From the NCBI GenBank assembly GCA_900319255.1, contig ONNU01000170.1, positions 1 through 5,384 on the forward strand: a stretch of 5,384 nucleotides of DNA, in the 5' to 3' direction. A program made the translations under genes and the position numbers. Under the pieces are notes generated by a model. It did no database searches. It was not told the origin of the DNA and saw only the letters and a program-made list of their open reading frames with translations. Source of the DNA: an uncultured Eubacteriales bacterium (lineage in GTDB: Bacteria > Bacillota > Clostridia > Oscillospirales > Acutalibacteraceae). Positions 1 to 4,594 of the stretch are shown one piece after another (positions within the stretch are counted from its first letter, which is position 1; the number at the start of each line of letters is the position of its first letter).

Positions 1-6
1 ACCGTA

Positions 7-82
7 TGGTGGGAACAACAGGGCTCGAACCTGTGACCCTCTGCTTGTAAGGCAGATGCTCTCCCAGCTGAGCTATGCTCCC
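7..82 (-). tRNA. tRNA-Val (anticodon UAC), CCA encoded
   Basis: Read on the minus strand, the sequence folds as a complete cloverleaf. The acceptor arm GGGAGCA pairs with TGTTCCC. The D-stem is GCTC/GAGC. The anticodon stem TCTGC/GCAGA encloses the loop CTTACAA, which places TAC at positions 34-36 (valine). The T-arm is ACAGG TTCGAGC CCTGT. The discriminator base is A, and the 3' CCA is present in the DNA at positions 7-9. The UAC anticodon with U at the wobble position would read GUA/GUG and, if modified, other GUN codons. The gene sits at the window edge with its 3' end pointing out, so a tRNA cluster or a terminator may lie further downstream, unseen. The identification is secure. Confidence 0.97.
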
Positions 83-90
83 ACGTCCTC

Positions 91-108
91 TGAAAGAACT
101 CTCTTTCA
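91..108 (-). other. Perfect hairpin in the pre-tRNA leader
   Basis: TGAAAGA and TCTTTCA form an uninterrupted 7-bp stem around a four-base loop. It lies between the predicted transcription start (about 113) and the mature 5' end of tRNA-Val (82). It could affect processing of the leader by RNase P or other nucleases. It is not a terminator, since it has no T-run in either direction. The structure is seen in the sequence; its role is inferred. Confidence 0.5.
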
Positions 109-119
109 GCGACTTTAAT

Positions 120-148
120 ATAATACCACAGCCGACTTTATTTGTCAA
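120..148 (-). promoter_or_regulatory. sigma-70 type promoter of tRNA-Val
   Basis: On the minus strand a perfect -35 TTGACA (143-148) is followed after 17 bp by a -10 TATTAT (120-125, five of six consensus bases). The predicted start is near position 113, giving a leader of about 30 nt before the mature tRNA. Spacing and direction fit the tRNA, and no other minus-strand gene lies between. Confidence 0.85.
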
Positions 149-177
149 GCATTTTTTTAAAATAGTTTTTAGTGGGT

Positions 178-219
178 AGTTTGGAATAGTTTGGAATTTG
201 GAATTTGGAAAGTGGAATT
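178..219. repeat. AT-rich TTGGAAT repeat cluster (left)
   Basis: Short units AGTTTGGAAT, AGTTTGGAAT, TTGGAAT and TTGGAAA follow each other without spacing, then AGTGGAATT. The same family occurs in the opposite orientation as AATTCC units at 2687-2808. The segment 195-219 is a perfect 25-bp inverted copy of 2780-2804. It lies between the tRNA promoter and the GC-rich element copy A. Confidence 0.8.
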
Positions 220-284
220 TAATTCATTCAGGAATCAGATGTCAGCAGTCTCTTGCTCTTAACCATGAACAATTATTCTTTGAG

Positions 285-369
285 CTGCCGCCGGTGTCAG
301 AATCGCGGGGCAGGTCTGACAATGCGACAATTTTGCCCCTGCGTGTTATAGTTGGATGGCTGGGGGAAA
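285..369 (+). repeat. GC-rich interspersed element, copy A (divergent)
   Basis: This is the most divergent of three copies of an intergenic element (others at 2373-2473 and 2516-2644). It shares the order GCCGCCGGTGTCA, a GATCGCG-like block, GGTCTGACAA, GCGTGTT and TTGGATGG, followed by a G-run and AAAT. Its conserved hairpin is perfect here: TGTCAGA (295-301) pairs with TCTGACA (315-321). A short open frame crosses it, but the frame differs from those over the other copies, so I treat the segment as non-coding. Confidence 0.7.
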
Positions 370-407
370 TGAAATCATTACGATCCGGCGCTGTAACAGC
401 ATAAACA

Positions 408-454
408 TAAAAAAGAAGCAACCGCCTGTCTCAAGCAAAGATAACGGTTACTTC
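408..454 (-). terminator. Terminator of the CPBP-PqqD-S26 operon
   Basis: On the minus strand GAAGTAACCG (445-454) pairs with CGGTTGCTTC (415-424) over 10 bp with one G-U pair. The loop is 20 nt, and a run of six T follows directly (409-414). It lies about 55 nt beyond the stop codon of the S26-type peptidase gene, as expected for the end of that operon. The loop is longer than usual, which is the only weak point. Confidence 0.8.
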
Positions 455-508
455 TGATTACTTTAGGTGACTGCCGTAATTGGCTGGTCGCCTTTTTATG
501 ATCTGAGC

Positions 509-955
509 TTATTTCAGTATCTTCCTTTTGATCTTTCTCAGCCCCATGCGGCATTTATTGCAAACCGCTCTCAGGGGATAGATCGTATTCCAGAAGCGTA
601 CATATCTGTTATAGCTCTTTTCATCCATGCGGATGGTTTTATTATTCCGCTTGATCTCACGGAGTACGCCGATGATATTCTTTTCCGGGATATCCTCCAT
701 CGAAAAGGTATTATCTCCGCGAATATCATAGCCATCCTCACGGACATTGATAACACGATGCAGAACATACTGCTCCCCGCGTTTATACAGGGCTACGTCA
801 AAACGGCTGAGCCGCTCCTCCCCCTTTTTTTCGATCACTACGATATCCCTGTTTTCCCTGAGCAGGGGACGCATACTCACGCCCTTTGTCTTATACACTA
901 TCCTGCCGTCCCGCTCAAGCACCTCTTCAAATGTTACATTTTTTCTTTCGCTCAT
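509..955 (-). CDS. S24/S26-type (signal-peptidase-like) serine protease, soluble, Ser-His-Asp type
   Basis: This is a 148-residue protein with the conserved boxes of type I signal peptidases. GVSMRP carries the nucleophile Ser27. FDVALYKR (52-59) resembles the conserved strand box. YVLHRVI carries His66 where bacterial LepB enzymes have lysine. RGDNT carries Asp81. His in place of Lys is the signature of the ER/archaeal/SipW branch. Unlike those membrane enzymes, no transmembrane segment is visible. The C-terminus (136-148) is very basic and could touch membranes or nucleic acid. The start codon overlaps the stop of the upstream PqqD-like gene (ATGA, 952-955) with no strong ribosome binding site, implying translational coupling. 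A likely role is cleavage of a peptide leader, possibly one presented by the PqqD-like partner. The fold is well supported; the substrate is unknown. Confidence 0.85.
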   Translation of the reverse strand: MSERKNVTFEEVLERDGRIVYKTKGVSMRPLLRENRDIVVIEKKGEERLSRFDVALYKRGEQYVLHRVINVREDGYDIRGDNTFSMEDIPEKNIIGVLREIKRNNKTIRMDEKSYNRYVRFWNTIYPLRAVCNKCRMGLRKIKRKILK

Positions 956-1212
956 TCTTCAACAGCACCGATCCTGCGAAGTGATGCAAGGATCTCATCA
1001 ACATCCCTGCTGACGGTTTCCTCGTCCACTTCATATTTTTCAAGCATTTTTTCAACTATTTCCTCTTTGGTGGTCTCATATCTGAGGCAGTCTATAATAA
1101 AAGCGGCAGATCTGTTGCTTCTGACCATCCCGCTGAAGCTTTCCGACCCGGTTGCGACCATAAACTGAGTATCACCGACATTCTGCGTTACAAAATTACG
1201 TTTAAGCTTCAT
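952..1212 (-). CDS. PqqD-like protein (stand-alone RiPP recognition element)
   Basis: This is an 86-residue protein. Residues 3-30 look like a three-stranded beta part, followed by helices at about 33-43 (NRSAAFIIDCL) and 48-82 (TKEEIVEKMLEKY, then DEETVSRDVDEILASLRRIG). That is the PqqD/RRE winged-helix pattern, and the length matches stand-alone PqqD proteins. Known relatives bind leader peptides and present them to modifying enzymes or proteases. I chose ATG at 1212 because AAAGGAGATG lies upstream with 8 nt between AGGAG and ATG. A start 24 nt earlier would put that site inside the gene. The gene lies 39 nt after the CPBP stop, with a hairpin between, and overlaps the S26-type peptidase gene by 4 bp. 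No radical SAM enzyme or precursor peptide is visible nearby, so the client is unknown. Confidence 0.8.
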   Translation of the reverse strand: MKLKRNFVTQNVGDTQFMVATGSESFSGMVRSNRSAAFIIDCLRYETTKEEIVEKMLEKYEVDEETVSRDVDEILASLRRIGAVEE

Positions 1213-1227
1213 TTTTACATCTCCTTT

Positions 1228-1246
1228 CGGCTGCACATATCAGCCG
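1228..1246 (-). other. Intercistronic hairpin before the PqqD-like gene
   Basis: CGGCTG and CAGCCG form a perfect 6-bp stem with a 7-nt loop in the 39-nt gap between the CPBP stop and the PqqD-like start. On the minus-strand transcript its 3' edge directly touches the AAAGGAG ribosome binding site. It could protect or expose that site, or block 3'-to-5' decay and so adjust the dose of the downstream genes. No T-run follows, so it is not a terminator. Confidence 0.45.
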
Positions 1247-1251
1247 GACTT

Positions 1252-2277
1252 CTACAGAAACAGCGATCTTGTAAAAAACAATATTGAGGCTATAAAATAG
1301 ATTATCGTACCCACATTGACCACCGACAGAAAAAGTCCTTCCCTGAATGCAAGCTCATGTTCTCTTATCGTAAAGGTAAGAGATTTCCGCTTTGTGATGA
1401 TCATTACAAAGCCATAGCAAACCACTGCAAAATACAGAGTGGAATATATCATATAAATAATGACCCAGACGAGATTCGGGGAGTTGAGGGCAGCCTCGAT
1501 ATTCATACTGCTGATCTTCTTCATAAACTCCATATAATCCGACTGCCTGAGCAGGAAGGGAACCAGAACAGAGCCGATCAGATTAACGCCCACATGAAGA
1601 AAGATGCTGTATCTCACCTTCCCTGTACGGATATAGATATATGCCAGCAGAACGCCGATGCCGAAAGCGTAGAAGAACTGATACAGATTCATATGGAAAA
1701 GACCGAAGGACAGACCGGAAAAAAGAATTGCTGTTTTTTCACCGAACTGAACCGTCCTGTCGATAATAAATTTCCTGAAAAGAAGCTCTTCAACGATCGG
1801 AGCAAACACAGTGGTGATAATGATGACCAGCGGGTCAACATTACTGAGAAGCTGAGCCATGTGATTCTGGGATTCTCCGCGGGACAGCAGCGCCGAGAGA
1901 ACATTTCCAATCGTCGAGCCTGCAAGCATTATGGGAAAGCACATGGAATAATAAATAAGCAGCTGTTTGAAGCCTGTTTTTTCCTGCTGAGCGGGCGCTG
2001 CTTTTTTCATTCTCGAAAGCGCAAGAAACACCAGCGGAAAGCATATAAGATACATCGGACCGAAGCTCATTATAGCATTGACCTGAGGTGCAGGAAGCGG
2101 AATTTTTCCGTTGTTATAGAGTTCTACAATATATTTGCTGAAAAAAACCGAAGCCGTAAAAGCTAAACAATATGAAATACACAAAGCCAGCGAAATAAGC
2201 GCATAGGTACGCCTGCATTTTTTTCTGACAGCCGGATCTCCCGGTGTCAGCTGCACATCATTTTCATTCTCACTCAA
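1252..2277 (-). CDS. CPBP-family intramembrane metalloprotease homologue
   Basis: This is a 341-residue multi-spanning membrane protein, with about eight or nine hydrophobic segments. The CPBP (CAAX protease and bacteriocin-processing, also called Abi) signature is complete: EELLFR (Glu163, Glu164, Arg168), FGLFH (His195) and HVGVN (His228, Asn232). These residues form the active site of this intramembrane glutamate/metallo-type protease family. Members act in prenyl-protein processing, peptide pheromone or bacteriocin maturation, and self-immunity. I chose a TTG start at 2277 because GAAAGGAGA lies 8 nt upstream. A GTG at 2295 is in frame but has no site of its own and would include this one. 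It is the first gene of a minus-strand operon with PqqD-like and S26-type genes. Its hydrophilic N-terminus (about 24 residues) is predicted cytoplasmic. Substrate unknown. Confidence 0.9.
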   Translation of the reverse strand: MSENENDVQLTPGDPAVRKKCRRTYALISLALCISYCLAFTASVFFSKYIVELYNNGKIPLPAPQVNAIMSFGPMYLICFPLVFLALSRMKKAAPAQQEKTGFKQLLIYYSMCFPIMLAGSTIGNVLSALLSRGESQNHMAQLLSNVDPLVIIITTVFAPIVEELLFRKFIIDRTVQFGEKTAILFSGLSFGLFHMNLYQFFYAFGIGVLLAYIYIRTGKVRYSIFLHVGVNLIGSVLVPFLLRQSDYMEFMKKISSMNIEAALNSPNLVWVIIYMIYSTLYFAVVCYGFVMIITKRKSLTFTIREHELAFREGLFLSVVNVGTIIYFIASILFFTRSLFL

Positions 2278-2314
2278 AGTCCCGTCTCCTTTCACACTTT
2301 TGACTTTGTTATTA

Positions 2315-2344
2315 ATTCTATCACACCCCCCTCTATTGTGTCAA
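2315..2344 (-). promoter_or_regulatory. Promoter of the CPBP-PqqD-S26 operon
   Basis: On the minus strand a perfect -35 TTGACA (2339-2344) is followed, 18 bp on, by a -10 TAGAAT (2315-2320). TGA directly upstream gives an extended -10. The predicted leader is about 30 nt and ends in the AAAGGAG ribosome binding site of the CPBP gene. The GC-rich repeat begins immediately behind the -35 box, so the promoter abuts the repeat boundary. Confidence 0.8.
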
Positions 2345-2372
2345 CCGCTACCGGCGTGCCGGCAGCGTCGCC

Positions 2373-2473
2373 GGCGTGCCGCCGGTGTCAAGATCGCGCC
2401 GGCGGGTCTGACAAAGCTTTACTTTCGCTCTCGCGTGTTTTACTTGGATGGTAGTGGGGAACAAATTTTTCTC
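2373..2473 (+). repeat. GC-rich interspersed element, copy B
   Basis: This copy matches copy C almost base for base over its distal two thirds (2406-2473 against 2577-2644, two mismatches seen). It begins with a 28-bp GC-rich unit (2373-2400), then GGTCTGACAAAGC, CTTTCGCTCTCGCGTG, TTTTACTTGGATGG, TAGTGGGGAACAAA and a TTTTTCTC end. The conserved stem is TGTCA(A)GA (2386-2393) with TCTGACA (2407-2413), with one bulged A. The GC-rich stretch 2351-2372 in front contains further partial units (CCGGCGTGCCGG). A short open frame over it matches one over copy C but shows no separate sign of being a gene. Confidence 0.85.
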
Positions 2474-2515
2474 AAGCCGACTCTATGAAAACTCCCAGAA
2501 TTATTTTACACGAAC

Positions 2516-2644
2516 GGCGTGCCGCCGGTGTCAAGATCGCGCCGGCGTGCCGCCGGTGTCAAGATCGCGGGGGCAGGTCTGACAAAGCGTAACTTTCGCT
2601 CTCGCGTGTTTTACTTGGATGGTAGTGGGGAACAAATTTTTCTC
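2516..2644 (+). repeat. GC-rich interspersed element, copy C with duplicated 28-bp head
   Basis: The 28-bp head unit occurs twice in tandem (2516-2543 and 2544-2571, differing at the last two bases), followed by the same body as copy B, ending TTTTTCTC at 2644. The conserved hairpin lies at 2557-2564 and 2578-2584. Copies B and C are in the same orientation and separated by 42 bp of unrelated sequence (2474-2515). The head duplication suggests slippage or recombination inside the element. Confidence 0.85.
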
Positions 2645-2686
2645 GAGGCGGCGGTAGTTCTAAAGAAAGAAGTACAAAATCCCCCT

Positions 2687-2808
2687 CATTTCCACGTCCA
2701 ATATTCCTAACTCCAAATTCAATTCCACATACTACAAACTAAATTCCAAATTCCTCACTCCTAATTCCTAATTCAAAACAATTCCACTTTCCAAATTCCA
2801 AATTTTCT
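2687..2808. repeat. AT-rich AATTCC repeat cluster (right)
   Basis: A non-coding stretch of about 120 bp is built from degenerate units such as CCAAATTC, AATTCCA and CCTAATTCCTAATTC. It is the inverted counterpart of the left cluster at 178-219. Positions 2780-2804 are a perfect 25-bp inverted match to 195-219. Between it and copy C (2645-2686) I see nothing I can name. Confidence 0.8.
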
Positions 2809-2864
2809 AAGCCAATATTTTGAATTTGTTATTAATTTATCATGCAAAAATTACAGATAAAGTA

Positions 2865-2893
2865 TTTACAAATCGTAAAAATTATGATATATT
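2865..2893 (+). promoter_or_regulatory. Probable perR promoter with overlapping 7-1-7 palindrome
   Basis: TTTACA (2865-2870), a 17-bp spacer and TATATT (2888-2893) with a TGA extended -10 fit a vegetative promoter, giving a leader of about 90 nt before perR. Overlapping the -35 is TTTACAAATCGTAAA (2865-2879), a 7-1-7 inverted repeat with six of seven positions paired. That is the geometry of Fur-family operators. It does not match the Bacillus Per box consensus (TTATAATNATTATAA) well, so an autoregulatory role is inference. Confidence 0.55.
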
Positions 2894-2992
2894 ACTAATT
2901 ATACTACATTACTCTGCATTATTCGTTTTGACAATATTCATACAGAGATGCAGTCGTGATATCAAGGCTTATTGACAGGAGGTGTGCCCATT

Positions 2993-3394
2993 ATGCAGTC
3001 TAAACGTAATTTCAGTGTGAAGCGGGAGGCTATATTTCAGACTCTTGCCAATACAGACACACATCCGTCTGCTGAATGGGTATATGAACAGCTGAAGCCT
3101 GAGCTGCCCGGTCTTAGTCTTGGTACGGTATACCGTAATCTTTCTGTATTCAAGGAAATGGGGCTTGCGAAATCCCTGGGAGTTGTGAACGGTCAGGAAC
3201 GCTTTGATGCAAGAATGGCTCCTCATCCCCATTTCATTTGCAGGAAATGCTTTGCCATCAGGGATGTCCCCAAAGGCTACGGTATCCCCGACAGCAAGCT
3301 TTATGATAGTGTCGGGATGGAATGCGGCGTCAAGGTAGAAAATCACTGCATAACCTTTTATGGTCTGTGCAGCAGCTGCATGGACGAGGAATGA
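2993..3394 (+). CDS. perR: PerR-type peroxide-sensing Fur-family repressor
   Basis: This is a 133-residue regulator with an N-terminal winged helix (recognition helix around SLGTVYRNLSVF, 42-53) and a C-terminal dimerisation domain. All five regulatory-metal ligands of Bacillus subtilis PerR (His37, Asp85, His91, His93, Asp104) have counterparts at a constant offset of 13: His24, Asp72, His78, His80 and Asp91. Two CxxC pairs, Cys83/Cys86 and Cys126/Cys129, provide the structural zinc site. Asp at 91 rather than Glu favours PerR over Fur. In known PerR proteins, iron-catalysed oxidation of the histidines releases DNA and derepresses peroxide defence genes. ATG at 2993 is chosen because AGGAGG (2977-2982) lies 10 nt upstream. 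It stands 79 nt before a rubrerythrin gene, a usual PerR target. The residue correspondence rests on remembered B. subtilis numbering. Confidence 0.92.
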   Translation: MQSKRNFSVKREAIFQTLANTDTHPSAEWVYEQLKPELPGLSLGTVYRNLSVFKEMGLAKSLGVVNGQERFDARMAPHPHFICRKCFAIRDVPKGYGIPDSKLYDSVGMECGVKVENHCITFYGLCSSCMDEE

Positions 3395-3415
3395 CCGTCC
3401 GTCAGAAAGGATCCA

Positions 3416-3444
3416 ACCCGCGGATCTTTGAGAGTAATGCGGGT
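3416..3444 (+). other. Stem-loop between perR and the rubrerythrin gene
   Basis: ACCCGC (3416-3421) and GCGGGT (3439-3444) can pair over 6 bp around a 17-nt loop in the 79-nt gap. No T-run follows, so it does not look like a terminator. I see no convincing separate promoter in the gap, so the two genes may share a transcript with this as a processing or stabilising element. Support is modest. Confidence 0.35.
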
Positions 3445-3473
3445 AAAATAAATATGAATCGGAGGAAACCAAA

Positions 3474-4019
3474 ATGAAAAAATTTGTATGTCAGGTATGC
3501 GGCTATGTTTATGAGGGCGCAGAGGCTCCCGAGCAGTGCCCTGTATGTAAGGCTCCCAAAGAAAAGTTCAAGGAATCGACCTCTGACGGCTCTTATGCAA
3601 CAATGCATGAGGTAGGCGTAGCAAAGGGCGTTGATCCCGAGATCTACAAGGAGCTTGTAAATAATTTCAACGGTGAATGCAGCGAGGTAGGTATGTATCT
3701 TGCAATGGCAAGACAGGCTGACCGTGAGGGTTATCCTGAGATCTCCGCAGCATTTACAAAGTATGCTTTTGAGGAAGCTGAGCACGCTGCAAAATTCGCA
3801 GAGCTTCTCGGCGAGGTTCTTACAGACAGCACAAAGAAGAATCTCCAGATGAGAGCTGACGCTGAAGCTGGCGCTTGCGAGGGCAAATTCGAGCTTGCAA
3901 AGAAGGCAAAGGCTCAGAACCTCGACGCTATCCATGACACCGTTCACGAAATGGCAAAGGACGAGGCTCGTCACGGCGCAGGCTTTGCAGGTCTTCTCAA
4001 GAGATATTTCGGCGAATAA
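3474..4019 (+). CDS. rbr: Reverse rubrerythrin (N-terminal rubredoxin, C-terminal diiron domain)
   Basis: This is a 181-residue cytoplasmic protein. Residues 1-35 form a rubredoxin domain with Cys6/Cys9 (CQVCGY) and Cys22/Cys25 (CPVCKAP) binding one iron. A four-helix ferritin-like domain follows (about 53-181), with diiron ligands seen as Glu68, Glu101xxHis104, Glu136 and Glu164xxHis167. The rubredoxin domain is at the N-terminus instead of the C-terminus, which defines reverse rubrerythrins. In clostridia such proteins reduce hydrogen peroxide and oxygen with electrons from NADH through a rubredoxin reductase, and PerR represses them. The adjacent perR upstream fits that regulation. ATG at 3474 has GGAGG 8 nt upstream. 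No truncation or missing ligand is seen. Confidence 0.93.
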   Translation: MKKFVCQVCGYVYEGAEAPEQCPVCKAPKEKFKESTSDGSYATMHEVGVAKGVDPEIYKELVNNFNGECSEVGMYLAMARQADREGYPEISAAFTKYAFEEAEHAAKFAELLGEVLTDSTKKNLQMRADAEAGACEGKFELAKKAKAQNLDAIHDTVHEMAKDEARHGAGFAGLLKRYFGE

Positions 4020-4031
4020 TATTTTTCCTGA

Positions 4032-4080
4032 CCGTCACAGATCTGCGGCATTGTACCATTGTCTGTAGTCCATCTGACGG
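4032..4080 (+). other. Imperfect stem-loop after the rubrerythrin gene
   Basis: CCGTCA (4032-4037) pairs with TGACGG (4075-4080), and beyond a 2-nt bulge GAT (4040-4042) pairs with ATC (4072-4074). The loop is about 29 nt. It lies between the rubrerythrin stop and the DUF4177-like start and has no T-run behind it. It may protect the 3' end of the rubrerythrin message while letting transcription continue to the strong terminator at 4280-4320. Confidence 0.35.
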
Positions 4081-4110
4081 AAGATTGCAAAGATTGCAGG
4101 GTGAAAGAGA

Positions 4111-4269
4111 ATGAAAGAATATCGTGTTGAAAAGGTATCTGGCAATCAGCTTGATGTCAAGGCAACAGAAATAATGAATTTCTATGCTGCGCAGGGATGG
4201 ACTGTAATGAGAACCGAAAATGTTGTCGGTTATCTTGTTATTATTTTCGAGCGCGACAAACAATCATAG
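4111..4269 (+). CDS. Small DUF4177-like protein
   Basis: This is a 52-residue protein starting at ATG 4111 and ending at TAG 4267-4269. It begins MKEYRVEKV, has a central NFYAAQGW (about 23-30) and ends in a hydrophobic strand VGYLVIIFERD. This is the pattern of DUF4177: an N-terminal strand, a helix ending in a conserved GW, and a C-terminal strand with a terminal FER-like motif. The function of the family is unknown. It is a small soluble protein without signal peptide or membrane segment. AGGGTG lies 7 nt before the start, a moderate ribosome binding site. It is the last gene before the terminator and probably shares a transcript with the rubrerythrin gene 91 nt upstream, which hints at a stress-linked role. 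That link is position only. The family call is from remembered motifs. Confidence 0.75.
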   Translation: MKEYRVEKVSGNQLDVKATEIMNFYAAQGWTVMRTENVVGYLVIIFERDKQS

Positions 4270-4279
4270 AGCACAAAGT

Positions 4280-4320
4280 CAAAGGCAGAGCGGTTTTTGC
4301 TCTGCCTTTGTTGTTTTATT
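4280..4320 (+). terminator. Strong intrinsic terminator
   Basis: CAAAGGCAGAGC (4280-4291) and GCTCTGCCTTTG (4299-4310) form a perfect 12-bp stem with a 7-nt loop, followed by TTGTTTTATT. It starts about 10 nt after the DUF4177-like stop and closes the plus-strand gene group. Confidence 0.93.
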
Positions 4321-4390
4321 CTGTGATTTTTTGATGTAGGTGCTATATTATGAAACAGCCGATGATGTGTTTTGTGCGCTGTTTTTTTGC

Positions 4391-4433
4391 CTGTCCGTCC
4401 GTCATTTTCTCACTGCGCTTTGAAAATGACTGG
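4391..4433. repeat. 43-bp palindromic repeat, copy 1
   Basis: CTGTCCGTCCGTCATTTTC begins a 43-bp unit whose arms GTCATTTTC (4401-4409) and GAAAATGAC (4422-4430) form a perfect 9-bp stem with a 12-nt loop. Copy 2 lies about 80 bp downstream in the same orientation. Short open frames on both strands here come from the repeat and are not called as genes. Confidence 0.85.
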
Positions 4434-4471
4434 ATATTTTCAGGTGTGTTTGAGGATGGGAGTGCTTTGAG

Positions 4472-4514
4472 CTGTCCGTCCGTCATTTTCTCGCTTCGCT
4501 TTGAAAATGACTGG
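4472..4514. repeat. 43-bp palindromic repeat, copy 2
   Basis: This copy is identical in length to copy 1, with two substitutions, both in the hairpin loop. The arms (4482-4490 and 4503-4511) are unchanged. GGGTTTTTATTTT follows, so this copy could also act as a weak plus-strand terminator. Stem conservation with loop drift suggests the structure matters or that copying is recent. Confidence 0.85.
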
Positions 4515-4594
4515 GTTTTTATTTTGGGGAAGTTATTCAATGGGAATGCCTGATTTAGCGGTTCTGCGCGGAAGGGGAATGGGTGGTGCTAAGG

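Noticed and set aside
7..219. tRNA-Val as an integration site for the neighbouring cassette
   Set aside because: Integrases usually target the 3' half of a tRNA gene, which here faces out of the window. The cassette lies on the promoter side, and no tRNA-end duplicate is seen at its far boundary.
178..219. CRISPR array or tandem repeat array at the TTGGAAT cluster
   Set aside because: Units are 7-10 bp, contiguous and degenerate, with no spacers and no cas genes in the window.
467..1168. Long plus-strand open frame (233 codons) opposite the S26-type peptidase and PqqD-like genes
   Set aside because: It has no ribosome binding site and no recognisable domain, and it lies antisense to two genes with clear family motifs and good start signals.
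1357..2166. Plus-strand open frame of 269 codons opposite the CPBP gene
   Set aside because: Its composition is that of a reverse reading of a membrane protein gene, with no start signal; the minus-strand gene carries the full CPBP signature.
2300..2710. Two short open frames with similar translations over copies B and C (shared string FRSRVFYLDGSGEQIFL)
   Set aside because: The similarity follows from the nearly identical DNA repeats. Copy A is read in a different frame there, and no start signals are visible.
2928..2933. Perfect TTGACA as an alternative -35 for perR
   Set aside because: No acceptable -10 stands 16-18 bp downstream (CAGTCG at the expected place), whereas the upstream TTTACA-17-TATATT pair with extended -10 is better.
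2972..2992. Earlier TTG start for perR adding seven residues
   Set aside because: The added codons contain the AGGAGG ribosome binding site itself, so the ATG at 2993 is the proper start.
3402..3974. Minus-strand open frame of 190 codons opposite the rubrerythrin gene
   Set aside because: The plus strand encodes an intact reverse rubrerythrin with all ligands; the antisense frame is a by-product of its codon use.
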